Shown: positions 7,877-18,200 of the stretch, one piece after another
Numbering within the stretch: the stretch's first letter is position 1
How the letters are laid out: each line of letters begins with the position of its first letter
Assembly (NCBI GenBank): GCA_027596035.1
Contig: JADGJA010000416.1
Coordinates: 1-19,378 of the forward strand
From: Thoreauomyces humboldtii
Lineage: Eukaryota; Chytridiomycota; Chytridiomycetes; Spizellomycetales; Powellomycetaceae
DNA: 19,378 bases
Direction of reading: 5' to 3'
Position numbers and translations under genes: made by a program
Notes under the pieces: generated by a model
The model's database searches: none
What the model saw: the letters and a program-made list of their open reading frames with translations, nothing else
What the model was told of the DNA's origin: nothing

Positions 7877-8384
7877 TCACGCGGAATCCGCCTTCAACAA
7901 CGCCGTCAACGACCCATCCGAGTTCGCCTTCACGAGGTCGTCGCACCCGCCGACGTGTCGCTGCGACACGTAGATGTTGGGGACGGAGGATTGACCGTTC
8001 TTCTCCCTCAGATACGCCTGCATGGCGGTACCGTCCGGCAGCTCGTCCATCTCGAAGACGACGAACGGTGCGTCGATGGATCGGAGGAGGGATTTCGCTC
8101 GCGTGCAGTAGGGACAGTAGGATTTCGAGAAGACTCTGTTTTTCGGGTTTCGAGGAATAGAGATGAGAGAAGAGGTGTGAGTGGGGGGTTCAGAAGGGTG
8201 GGGTTGCTGTGAACGTTGGGGAATGCAGGAGTGCGGTAGGGAAAGAAGTGGGTGGGAGGGAAAGAAGCACGCACACGACTCTGTTCCCTGCGATGGCGGA
8301 CTCTACGGTCTCCTTCACAGCCATGATGGCTTCCGCGGAGGGAGGCATGAAGGTTCTCTTGAAAGTGTTGACGATAAAGTTCAT
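7877..8384 (-). CDS. Dithiol glutaredoxin (CPYC, Grx1/Grx2 type)
   Basis: Two exons: 8384-8275 and 8135-7877 (intron 139 nt, GTGCGT donor, phase 2), 122 aa. The product reduces disulfides and glutathionylated proteins using glutathione. Visible family marks are VVVFSKSYCPYC with the redox pair C44/C47, the cis-proline motif SVPNIY (P89), and the glutathione-binding GGCDDL (G99-D103). Length and an N-terminal helix before the first strand fit cytosolic dithiol glutaredoxins. C101 matches the extra C-terminal-region cysteine seen in some members. The first 20 or so residues (MNFIVNTFKRTFMPPS...) are basic and hydrophobic and could act as a weak mitochondrial leader. An in-frame upstream ATG at 8507 would add 41 residues but has no family support. 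The stop lies within a GTGAGT string, so an alternatively spliced C-terminus is formally possible. Confidence 0.92.
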
Positions 8385-9898
8385 TTCTCCAGCGAGGACC
8401 AGGTCGAGGATGCTGGGAAAGTGGTTGAACCGTGAGCGGCCAGAATGATGCTCTTGCGATGACGGCGGAGCGTGGCTGTGCAATGCCTTTCCAGATTCGC
8501 CTCTCAACCCCCTGCTTCACTCAACTGCTACCTGAAGGCTCGTCACCGAGAACGACGTTTTTCCTGGGGGCTTCGGTATCCCGAGTGATCTTTCTCCTAC
8601 CTTTCAGAGCAAGGACCGCTGGCAAGAAGCTCAAGGCGCCGATTCCGACGGAAAGCCATGCTAGAAACTGCTACATGACCGCCGCTCCTACCTTGATCCG
8701 CCGACCTAAATTTCGAGAGAACACCGTCGTTCAAGGCTCCTCGACAAGAAGAAGCGCCGAGCGTCGCCATGACATGACCGATTGCGCACCTCCATATGAT
8801 TCGCTTTTGGTATGGTTCTAAAGCCAATGTCAACTCCCGGTCTATTGACATCCACGGCTCCCGCGCGGTGGATCTCCAAAAGATCACGAGCGAAATCACA
8901 GGAACTTCCCTCATAGTCATTTCTGGTCATAGTTTCTCGCGGGGAGACGCCCATGCACCCCCTTTCTGCCATGTCAAGAAAGTCGGGTGAAAGCACGACT
9001 CATCCGTTCGACCCCGACCATGGCGTCACGTGGCCAGGGTCATGAGTCATGACGGAGAAGCGGGAGAACTGGATGAGAATTAAGGTTTCTGTACTGTACA
9101 AGGACGATCATTGTTGGAAAAGGCCTGGTAAGGACGGGGTTGTGGGGTTTTGTGGACCCGGTTCGACAGATCCCACGCGTCATCTTGCACGTGCGATTGT
9201 GTGACTCTGATGACTCCGCGTTTTTGTTTTCTTGTTTCTTGTCTCTCTGATCCCGAAGCAAGGAGGCCCTGGGACCCTCACCCCTCGTATGAAACTCTCT
9301 ATCAAAAATCCATTGTCGGAAGTGTCAAGGCAACGTGCAACCCGACGGGCCAGAGACAGCGCACATGGATCTCCCCGTCCCCGTGTCCGACGGCGAAGGC
9401 TCCCAGGCCAAGACACACTCCGCGTAAAAAAAATATGGTGCAAAGGTGCAAAGGAGGACCCCTGGCCGGTACACGATTCCCATCGCGTTATGCCTGTCGG
9501 TTCCCGGATCTCCCCTATAGTGCTCTGCAGCGTCTGCACCTGATAGCCTCGTGCAGCTGCCCACCTGGGGCGATCACAGTTCTCAATCTATAGTGTATTA
9601 TCCAATCTCGTGCACGTTGGGCATCCGGGTGCGGAACGTGCCCTCGAGATGGTTTCCACTTTCCGCGCGACATCCCGGTCATCCTTCGTCGGCGAAAACG
9701 GCCATGATAACCCTCCGACCGCCCCGGCGCGGAAAAAGACGGCGAAACGTGGGCATCGCTCATATCAAGCACGCCACGGCGTTCCATCGGGTTTCCACAT
9801 AAGAACGCGCGCGATCTCGGCCCTCCTCGTCTTGCGGTCGACATCCATCAACGCGCTTCTCTCTCTCTGTTCTCCGTCACTCCTTCGCAACGAGCATC
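8385..9898. other. Divergent intergenic region between glutaredoxin and the App1-like gene
   Basis: About 1.5 kb between two divergently transcribed starts. Open frames on both strands (for example 8432-8821 plus) show no domain or splice support. Possible regulatory sites: CACGTG at 9027-9032 and ATGAGTCAT at 9042-9050. A CT-rich tract at 9857-9884 just before the App1-like ATG is typical of fungal transcription starts. Confidence 0.5.
9027..9050. promoter_or_regulatory. E-box and AP-1/Gcn4-type site cluster
   Basis: CACGTG (9027-9032) is followed ten bases later by ATGAGTCAT (9042-9050), which equals the Gcn4/AP-1 bZIP consensus ATGASTCAT. They lie about 650 bases from the glutaredoxin start and 850 from the App1-like start. 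Fungal bZIP factors of this class control amino-acid and stress genes. The assignment rests on motif match only. Confidence 0.3.
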
Positions 9899-11130
9899 AT
9901 GAAGCTTTCTCTCGCAAGCATCCTTTCGACGTCCCTGGCTCTAAGCGCCGCCACGCTAGCCGCCCCCATTCAACCTGTCAACACTCCTAGCAGCACCCAG
10001 GAATTCTTCCTCGGGGTCCCTACCATTGTAAGTTCCCTCATGTCTTTGGACAGTAAGAAACTCCACGAGCCCGCGACCCTAAAACCAGTACTTTCTCCAA
10101 GACCTTCCTCAACCAAGTTGCATCCCAGAACGACGACGGAAGCTGGCATCTCAACTTCCATGGATATCTCACCTCACCTGTTCACGATCTCAAGATCACT
10201 GCCGCCTTGGCCATCCTCAAAGTCCTCGCTGCCGGCGACGCAGACAAGATCTCCACTCTCCAATCCCGTGTCGGTCTCTTCGCTTCCGTCGGCGTACCCT
10301 TGCAACAGGTCTCGGTCACGCTCGCCACCGGTCAATCCGTCGACCTGCCGGACTTCACCGACGCGTCCGGGCAGTTCAACTCGACAGTCGACGTCCACTT
10401 CGATTCCCCTCTCGTCCCGGGATCTCCAATCACCTTCACAAACATTCCGTCCCTTCCCTCCGAAACGCAAGTGGGAGGCGCCATCTTCCCCGTGGCAGCC
10501 GAAGGCTGGTCCGTGATCTCGGACGTGGACGATTCCATCAAAGTCAGCGACGTGAACGACAAGGTCAAACTCCTGGAACACACCTTCCTCGAACCCTTCA
10601 CGGCTGTCGCCGGCATGTCCGAGGTCTACACCAGGCTTCAATCTGTCCTCCCATCCCCATCCTTCCACTACCTCTCGAAATCACCATGGAACCTCTACGA
10701 CCCACTGTCCCAGTTCTTCGTGGACAACGACTTCCCAGCTGGTCAAGTCATCCTCCGTGACTTCTCCCTCCAATCCCCTTCATCGATCCTCGACTTTGTG
10801 ACCCAGGGCGTGGACTACAAGGTGGCGAGGATCCAGCAGCACATGGGACTGTATCCCGCGCGAAGGTTGGTGATGGTGGGAGATTCGACCGAGATGGATC
10901 CCGAGTCCTATGGCATCGTCGCGAGACAGTTCCCGGACAACGTCCAATGCATCGCCATCCGAGTCGTCACGGGAGTCAACCCCAAGGCCGAGGCCACGCA
11001 GATCACACCCGCGAGGTTCGCCGCCGCATTCTTGGACGTGCCAGTCGACAGGTGGTTCACGTTCACGGATTCGAAGCAGATCGATCCGGCGGATGTCGCC
11101 GCTGGAAATTGTCGCGCGGCCGCAGTGTGA
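9899..11130 (+). CDS. Secreted App1/DUF2183-domain HAD-like phosphatase
   Basis: Two exons: 9899-10027 and 10102-11130 (intron 74 nt, phase 0, GTAAGT donor, CTAAAAC branch-like site), 385 aa. Residues 1-22 (MKLSLASILSTSLALSAATLA) form a clear signal peptide. The mature protein begins near APIQPV. Residues about 170-355 match the App1 phosphatidate-phosphatase catalytic domain: SDVDDSIK (D184, D186, the DxDxT/S nucleophile motif), SPWNLYDPLSQFF...FPAGQVILRDF (from 237), and MVGDSTEMDPESYG (D304, D309) followed by the closing beta-strand. Yeast App1 dephosphorylates phosphatidate at actin patches. This protein instead appears exported and keeps a shorter N-terminal part. The usual Thr of DxDxT is Ser here, a conservative change. 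The substrate is unknown; phosphatidate activity is inferred only from the family. The acceptor at 10101 was preferred over the AG at 10088 because it keeps the frame. Confidence 0.88.
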
Positions 11131-12135
11131 GCAGGAAGGTCACGGAACGAAACTCGCGATACTTGTAGATAGATAGATTCTCGGATCGGATAGAAGAGTG
11201 GTTGGACTTTTACCTCCTGCATCGGGCTGGACACCGGCGCTGGACACAGCACTCCTTTTTGTACCTTTTTTCAGTCCTCATTCTCCTTCCACTCCCCCAA
11301 TTATTAATTACTGATACACCAACCTAATGCTCAATGCTCATGACCCCTTCATGTACCGGTATACCGCTGGCTATGCTCCGATATCACACTGGCTTACCCG
11401 CCAGTGTGGCTGTGCACTTTACTACCCTTCTTCTCCGCTGTCGACAGGAGTCCGTCCAGTCACCGGCCGCAACCTCGTCTTGAGTTGACCTCTCCCTCCT
11501 GGAAGTGCGCGAGGGATGAGATGTTCTATTATCGATGTGAAGCGACGTGCGACGCTCAGCGGGCTTCTTGTCGAGATGAGCATCAATCCCTCGGTTTGCA
11601 GACTCTCGGATGGAGTGAGGTTGGGCGATGGAAACATTCAAGCAAGCATGTGCTTGCGCGGTATGCGTGGGCTTCAAAGTCATTGCAACAGGATGCTGCA
11701 ATACGTGGGCCCTGAAGAGTATACCTGCGGCAGAGGAGCAAGAGTCATACAGTACCGGTATCGATAGGTCTTAGGATTAAAACGCCGGGAGCAAGCGTTA
11801 GGTAAGTTGGGCTATCCTTAGGCACTTGGGTAAGCAACCTGGCTGGATTTCGAGTTCCGCTCCGCCTTCCCAAAGCCTGGCCTACGACAGGGAAAGTGAA
11901 GAAGTCTCTCCAAGGGGGAACGAAAACACTCCGGGAAGGGTTGTTTGTGAGCGGAACGGGGGCCGTCCTCCAGCTGTCCTCTCTCATCTTCAACATCCAC
12001 ACAATCCGCAATTCCGCATCTTCGTCCTTTCGAGACGGGCACATCACAGCACATATACATCACTTCCAATCAAGGCAGTGGCGTCACCCCATCTGTAGTG
12101 CAACCAGTGAGGAGTCTCTCGTTGAGAAGCATTCG
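11131..12135. other. Intergenic region downstream of the App1-like gene and upstream of SEC16
   Basis: The first 150-200 bases are probably App1-like 3' UTR (AT-rich patch at about 11300-11313). A 9-bp perfect hairpin lies at 11385-11408. The decamer GTACCGGTAT occurs at 11353 and again at 11752. Open frames on both strands (such as 11826-12098 plus and 11745-12047 minus) have no domain and no conserved splice sites. The remainder is the SEC16 promoter. Confidence 0.5.
11385..11408. repeat. Perfect 9-bp hairpin with 6-nt loop
   Basis: CACACTGGC (11385-11393), loop TTACCC, then GCCAGTGTG (11400-11408). The arms are exact reverse complements and GC-rich. It lies about 255 bases beyond the App1-like stop. 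No T-run follows it. Confidence 0.7.
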
Positions 12136-12206
12136 GTAAGCTTTCATACACTCCACGATCGATGAGCACATGACAACATACTTAGATTTTACCACTCGTC
12201 GTGCAG
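12136..12206 (+). other. Possible 5'-UTR intron of SEC16
   Basis: A GTAAGC donor at 12136 and acceptors ending at 12185 (acttag) or 12206 (gtgcag) would remove 50 or 71 nt just before the SEC16 start. The 71-nt version fits the intron sizes seen here. A coding exon upstream that joins SEC16 in frame could not be found, so if real it is untranslated. Confidence 0.3.
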
Positions 12207-12238
12207 ACCCGTGAAGGCACACTTCCTCCGGGGGTAGG

Positions 12239-15200
12239 ATGCTCAACGTCCCAGCCCCCGACGCAGCACAGGCGGCGTCGGAACGATCCCGACGATCTTC
12301 CATGACCTCCGATGGGGGAGGGACCGCTGGACCCGGTCCAGGAGGAGGTGGACGGAAGAACCGGCGAGCGGGACCAGGGCACAAACCCGTTCGAGACCTT
12401 CAGGCGATACGAGCGGCGCATGCGGCGGAACTCATGAAGAAGAGGGCACACACAGTCGGCAAGGTTCAGATCGATTGGGGTGACGGGAAGGGTTTGACCT
12501 CTCCCATGAGCTCCGTCAATGGATCCGCCACGTCGTTGGCCATCCCTCCAACGGTCGATAGTCCGCCGTCCCCACCGACGGGAGCGTCGCCGGCGGGCGA
12601 GGTTGCAACGACGGACGTGCAACCTGCATCAGTCGCAGTCGCGCCAATCGTGCCTTCTCCTCCTTTGGAAGTCCAATCTACACCGGTATCGGTCGCGCAA
12701 CCACGAGCACAACCATCTGTTCCTGAGCCCGTCGCGCTGGTCGCGCAACCCGAACCGATTCATGTTGGGGTTGACTCCACCCAGTATCCATCACAACCCC
12801 ACCAGTCCGACGCCCACGAACCGATTGCCTTCGCCGTTGGCAGCTACGAGCTCGACCCCAGCTCGATCTCCCCACCCGAAGCGCAAGAACCGAGCGAACT
12901 GGAGGCACCAGACACCCAGGGAGCGTATCAAGGCCCGCCATTCCCTGGCCAAGATTACGCAGACCAGGCAGTCCAGCCCTCTCTTTTCGACCAGCTGAAC
13001 GGATTCGACGGAGCGACCGACCAGCGAGCGTATCAAGACCCGCACGTCGCTGGCCAAGATTACGCAGACCAGTCAGTCCAACCCTCTTTCGACCAGTCGA
13101 ACGGATTCGACGGATCGACCGACCAGGGCGCGTATCAAGACCCGCAAGTCGCTGGTCAAGATTACGCAGACCAGTCAGTCCAGCCCTTTTTCGACCAATC
13201 GAACGGATTCGACGGAGCGACCGACCAGGGCGCGTATCAAGACCCGCAAGTCGCTGGTGAAGATTACGCAGACCAGTCAGTCCAGCCTTCTTACTACGGC
13301 GAACAGACTACAGTCGATGAACAACCGACCGAACAGGTTTACGCAGATCAGGTGGAACCCGAGCCATGGTTTTACGGTCAACAACAGGCGGCACCTGACG
13401 CATCGACTACGCAACCTACACAAGAGTCCCTTGGTTTCGAAAGCGTCACAGCGTCAGGCTTTGAATCCGCTCCATCGCATCCCGCTTCCGGACAGATCAG
13501 TTCGGAAGAGCCAGTCCCTTTCTTCGATCAGCAACAAGCAGGATTCGACGAAGCAAGTCAGCCCAAGGGGTTTGAGCCACAGGTCGCCCAGGGAGCATAC
13601 CAAGACCCGCAAATCGCGAGACAAGGCTATGCAGACCAGGCAGGCCAGGAATCTTCCTACTATGGCCAACAGGACGGTTACGAAGCGACCCAGGATACGT
13701 ATGAAGCTCAACAAGAAGCCGAGCAACCATACGCGGACCAGGCAGCTTCTTACCACGGCCAGCAGGTTGGCAATCCGTCGGCCCAGGGCGCTTATCAGGA
13801 ACAGCAGGACGCTGGTCTTGGTTATGCAGACCAGGCAGTCGAGTCGACGTACTACGGCGAGCAGCAGACCGGATTTGCGGAACAGCAGATCGGAAACGGT
13901 TATGCAGATCAAGCTGCGGATTCTTCCTACTACGGTCAACAAGCCGGATACGAAGTGCCAGCGCAACAAGAGGCACCATCCGACCAATCCTACGGGGACC
14001 AGGCTGCGCAGTCTTCCTACTACGGTCAACAAGCAGGATACGACGAATCGGTAGCCCAGGACGGGTATCAAGAACAGCAGGCTGGTCTTGCTTATTCGGA
14101 CCAGGCAGTCGAGTCGACGTACTACGGCGAGCAACCGATCGGTTATGCGGATCAATCTGCGGATCCCTCGCATTATGGTCAACAAACCGACCACGAAGTC
14201 TCTGCGGAGCAGAATCAGTACGAGCCCCAGCAGCCTGCGCCACCAGCGCCTCCCATGAGCTACGGTGATCCTCCTCCAGCGCCAATCAAAAGCTACGGCG
14301 ACCCTCCAGTCGTTGGCAACTACGGTGATCCTCCTCCACCTCCGGTCATAGGAAGCTACGGGGATCCTCCAGCTCCGCCGGCGCTATTACGCATGCAAAC
14401 TGCTCCTCCAGCCAATCCATACAGAAACGAGCCACGGGAGAAATCACCCGTTCGGAACCTTGCTCCTGCCCGGCCTCGACTTGGCACCAGGTCACAGACA
14501 ACGCCTATCACGGCCGCGCAAGCCGCCAATCCTGAGGCGCGAGCCTCCCGTGGGCACTGTCTTGCGATCTTTGGTCCAGGCGGCAGACTCATCACGACGA
14601 CGCCGACGGTCCAGACTCGCTACTGTCCTGACGGCAACGGAGGCACGATCCCAATGCAGAAAGTCTACCCCGGTTTAGTCAAGGTGGCGCCAGCTGCCAA
14701 ATGCATGCGGATGGAGCTTCTCCAAGCCGTACGCAAAGAGGCTGAACCTCTCGTCGGTGGCAAGATCAAGCCGAAGAAGAAAGACGTGCTGCAGATGGTA
14801 CAGGATTTCATCACCGAGGCTGAAAGGTTGCAGTTCCTGGCTGAAGATGTCAGGCTCGCGTACAAGAAGAGCGGCGTGGTGGACTTCAAAGCTGATGCCG
14901 ACGCCGCGGACAAGCGCGATCAGGTGCTGTCAATGCAGCTGCTAAAGCACGTTGTGGAACATGATGGCGAGGTTCTTAGCAAGTACGTGCAATCCGTCTT
15001 CTTGTCGTCCTTTGAGGATACAGTGCTGACTTTTTTTTCGTCTGTCTTCTTTCAAAAGTGGCAAGAAAGAACCAGCGGCCTTGAAGGCCCTACTCGCGAT
15101 CCTTCGTCCCACTCACCACGACGTTAGTCAAGGAACGTATGTGGAGCAGATCGAAGCGGCACTATTATCCGCCGACCGTCTTGCCGCCGTCAAGGTCGCG

Positions 15201-18200
15201 GTGAGCGCGGGGATGTGGCCATATGCCCTGATCATCGCAAGCAACGTCAGCAAGGACGTGTATCGAGACGTTGTCCTGAATTTCACTCGACAAGAGTTCA
15301 GCGCCACCGCGGCTATCAGTCCAACAACGTCGCAAGGCGGTCGTGGTGCTCAACCCGCCATGCAGGTCATCCTCAACCTCTTCAGTGGGCAGGGTCCTGC
15401 GGCTTTCAACGACTACTTGCCTGCCTTCGACTCCAATACAGTGGCAGAGGTGCAGCAAATTGTTCCTGGTCATCAGCTTGACGAGTGGCGGAATGTTTTA
15501 GCCATCATATTAGCGAACAGGACGCCGGGAGATTTAACTGCGGTTGCTACTCTCGGAGACCATCTACGTCGCTATGGACGTAACAGTGCAGCAGACTTCT
15601 GGTAAGCTGGAAGATGTTCCCAAGGCGGTCGACTACTGGCATTGACACTTTACCGTCTCCTCCAGTTATCTCGTAGCTCAGGTTCCTGAGACGTTCGGAG
15701 GCCATCATCAAACGAACGCACGAGTTGTTCTCCTTGGCGCGGATCACATTCGCCATCGCGGAACCTTCCAGCATACACCCAACGCGCTACGCAAAACGGA
15801 AATCTACGAGTACGCGATGACGTTGCGCAACAACACGGGGGTCTCGAACTCGCTACCTCATCTTCAAAGCTTCAAGCTGCACCATGCCAAAGGTCTCACA
15901 GACCTTGGACTCATTGCTGAGGCTCAGAGGTATACGGAAGCCATCGAAACCGTGGTCAGGAACTACCCTCGCGGTAGCCCACACTTCCACGCGCTCTTCA
16001 ACGCCGAGCTCGCAATGCTAAGCGATCAGCTCGCTCATCAGAAACCCGGATCCATATCGTCCAAGGAGCCTATCGGCGCTTCCAGTGGCTGGCTCAGCAA
16101 GCTCGGAAGCCTCGGCGCCCGCGGCGTCGAAAAGTTTGTCAACAGCGCCATCGGTGAAGCGGATGTAGCAGGAGCTCGAGGCGGTGCTTCGCAAGGTCCT
16201 GTGTCGGCGTCGCTCAACGGCAACGAACCTCCTCGCAAGGCTACCTACTTGGATCGACCGTCTTCAACTCCGCTCAGCGCCGGAAGACCCGTCTCCTCCA
16301 CAGGTTACCTGGGTCAACCGGCTTCCATGCAGAGTGGATATCAGCAACAACAAGGCGTCGGTCAGGGACCTGCGGATCAAACAGCCCAAGCTTCATTGTA
16401 CTACGGTCAGACAAACGGATTCGAGGCGCAGGCAGCCCAGGGAGCATACCAAGACCCGCAACTTGCGGGACAAGGTTATGCAGACCAGGCAGCTCAGCAA
16501 TCTTCCTACTATGGTCAACAGAACGGATACGAAGCGCCAGCAGCCCAGGATACGTACCAAGCTCAGCAACCAGCCGAGCAACCGTACGCGGACCTGGCAG
16601 CCTCTTACTACGGCCAGCAAGTCGGATTCGGCGATCCGTCCGCCCAAGGCGCATATCAGGAACAGCAGGACGCTGGCCTTGCTTATGCAGACCAGGCAGC
16701 CGATTCGACGTACTACGGCGAGCAGCAGACCGGATTTGCTGAACAGCAGGTCGGAAACGGTTATGTGGACCAAGCTGCGGATTCTTCCTACTACGGTCAA
16801 CAGGGCGGATATGAAACATCAGGTGCCCAGGATACGTATGGAGACCAGCAAGTTGCTGGTCAGGCATACGCGGACCAGGCAGGTGAACCTTCCTACAATG
16901 GCCAACAAACCGGATACGACGAATCGATAGCCCAGGGCGGATACCAAGAACAGCAGGATGCTGGTCTTGCTTATGCAGACCAGGCGGCCGATTCGCCGTA
17001 CTACGGCGAGCAACAGACCGGATTTGCGGAACAGCAGGTCGGAAACGGTTATGTGGACCAAGCTGCAGATCCTTCCTACTACGGTCAGCAGAACGGGTTT
17101 GAAACCTCAGGTGCCCAGGATACGTACGAAGACCAGCAAGTCGCTGGTCAAGCATACGCGGACCAGACAGTTGAGCCGTCCTACTATGACCAACAGGCAG
17201 GCTACGATGAATCGGGAGCCCAGGGCCCCTATCAAGCACAGCAAGACGCTGGTCTTGGTTTCGCGGACCAGGCAGCCGAGTCGACATACTACGACCAGCA
17301 ACAGTACAACGGCTTTGAAGCAACGCCAGCGGAGTCGTCGGCAGCATACCCAGAACAGCAGATCGCCGATCAGGGTTACGCAAATGATGGCTTCTACGGT
17401 CAATCGCAGCAAGTGTCCGACGACCAGCAAGGCTTCGCCAGCTACTACGATCAGCAGCAGCAGCAGTCGCAACTTGCGGCGCCCGAGCCTTCTGCCAGCG
17501 CACCTCCCACAGCCAACCAGCAGCGCAGGAAGTCGGAAGGTGATGACATGCTGGGTCTCGGCAACAGTTCTTTCAAGGCCGCTGAGACCAAGCTCTCGGA
17601 ATCTCCGACGGGCAAAGACACACCCGACTCGGCGTCGAAGACTCAGGAGACCGTAAAATCTCGTGGTCTCTTTGGAGCCATCGGTTCTTTGTTCGGAAAG
17701 CGACGCAACAGCGCCGAGGCCGCGAGCTCCAACGCTCCTGGCACAGCCACGGCGTCCGGAGACGGACCTGTCAAAGCCAACCTTGGCGAGAAGAGCACGT
17801 TCCACTACGATCCGATCAAGAAACGCTGGGTCAACGGAAACGATGATGGGAAAGACGACGACAAGGCTGTACTGGCCCCACCTCCCAAAATGATGGGAAG
17901 CGCGAGCGCCGGTGCTCCTGGTATGTCCATAACATATCATGATATCTGTGTTTCTCTCCGGCATTCCCTGATCAGTGTTATCGTTTCCTTCTCGCAGGTT
18001 CTGGGGGTTTTGCATCGTTGTCGGCGGCTTCGCCTAACAACAGCGGAAGCGCCATTTCCCTCGGAGAAGGTGCATCCGCCGGTGGCTTCACTGGTTTGAC
18101 AGCCGGAAAGCGACGCGGCGCCCGTAACCGATACGTGGACGTCCTCAACACCGACTCGAAGAACACCACCCCATCAACGTCCATGAGCTTCTTGCCACCC

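Noticed and set aside
7614..7880. Glutaredoxin continuing through a GTGAGT donor at its stop into downstream exons
   Set aside because: It would need an intron of about 260 nt, about twice the longest seen here, and the protein already has a complete glutaredoxin fold at 122 residues.
8432..8821. A 129-codon plus-strand frame upstream of the glutaredoxin
   Set aside because: It overlaps the glutaredoxin promoter region antisense, has no domain and no splice-consistent continuation.
12915..14215. CRISPR-like array
   Set aside because: The repeats are in-frame coding minisatellites of 102-105 bp in a eukaryotic gene, without unique spacers between short identical repeats.
13257..14285. Long open frames in other frames and on the minus strand across SEC16 array 1 (240-265 codons)
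   Set aside because: They are shadows of the repeat array: a repeat whose length is a multiple of three that lacks stops in one frame tends to lack them in every copy. The products are Arg/Thr or Leu/Val-rich repeats with no domain.
16274..18015. Minus-strand frames of 300-409 codons across SEC16 array 2
   Set aside because: Same repeat-shadow effect. They cross SEC16 exons whose plus-strand frame carries the family signal.
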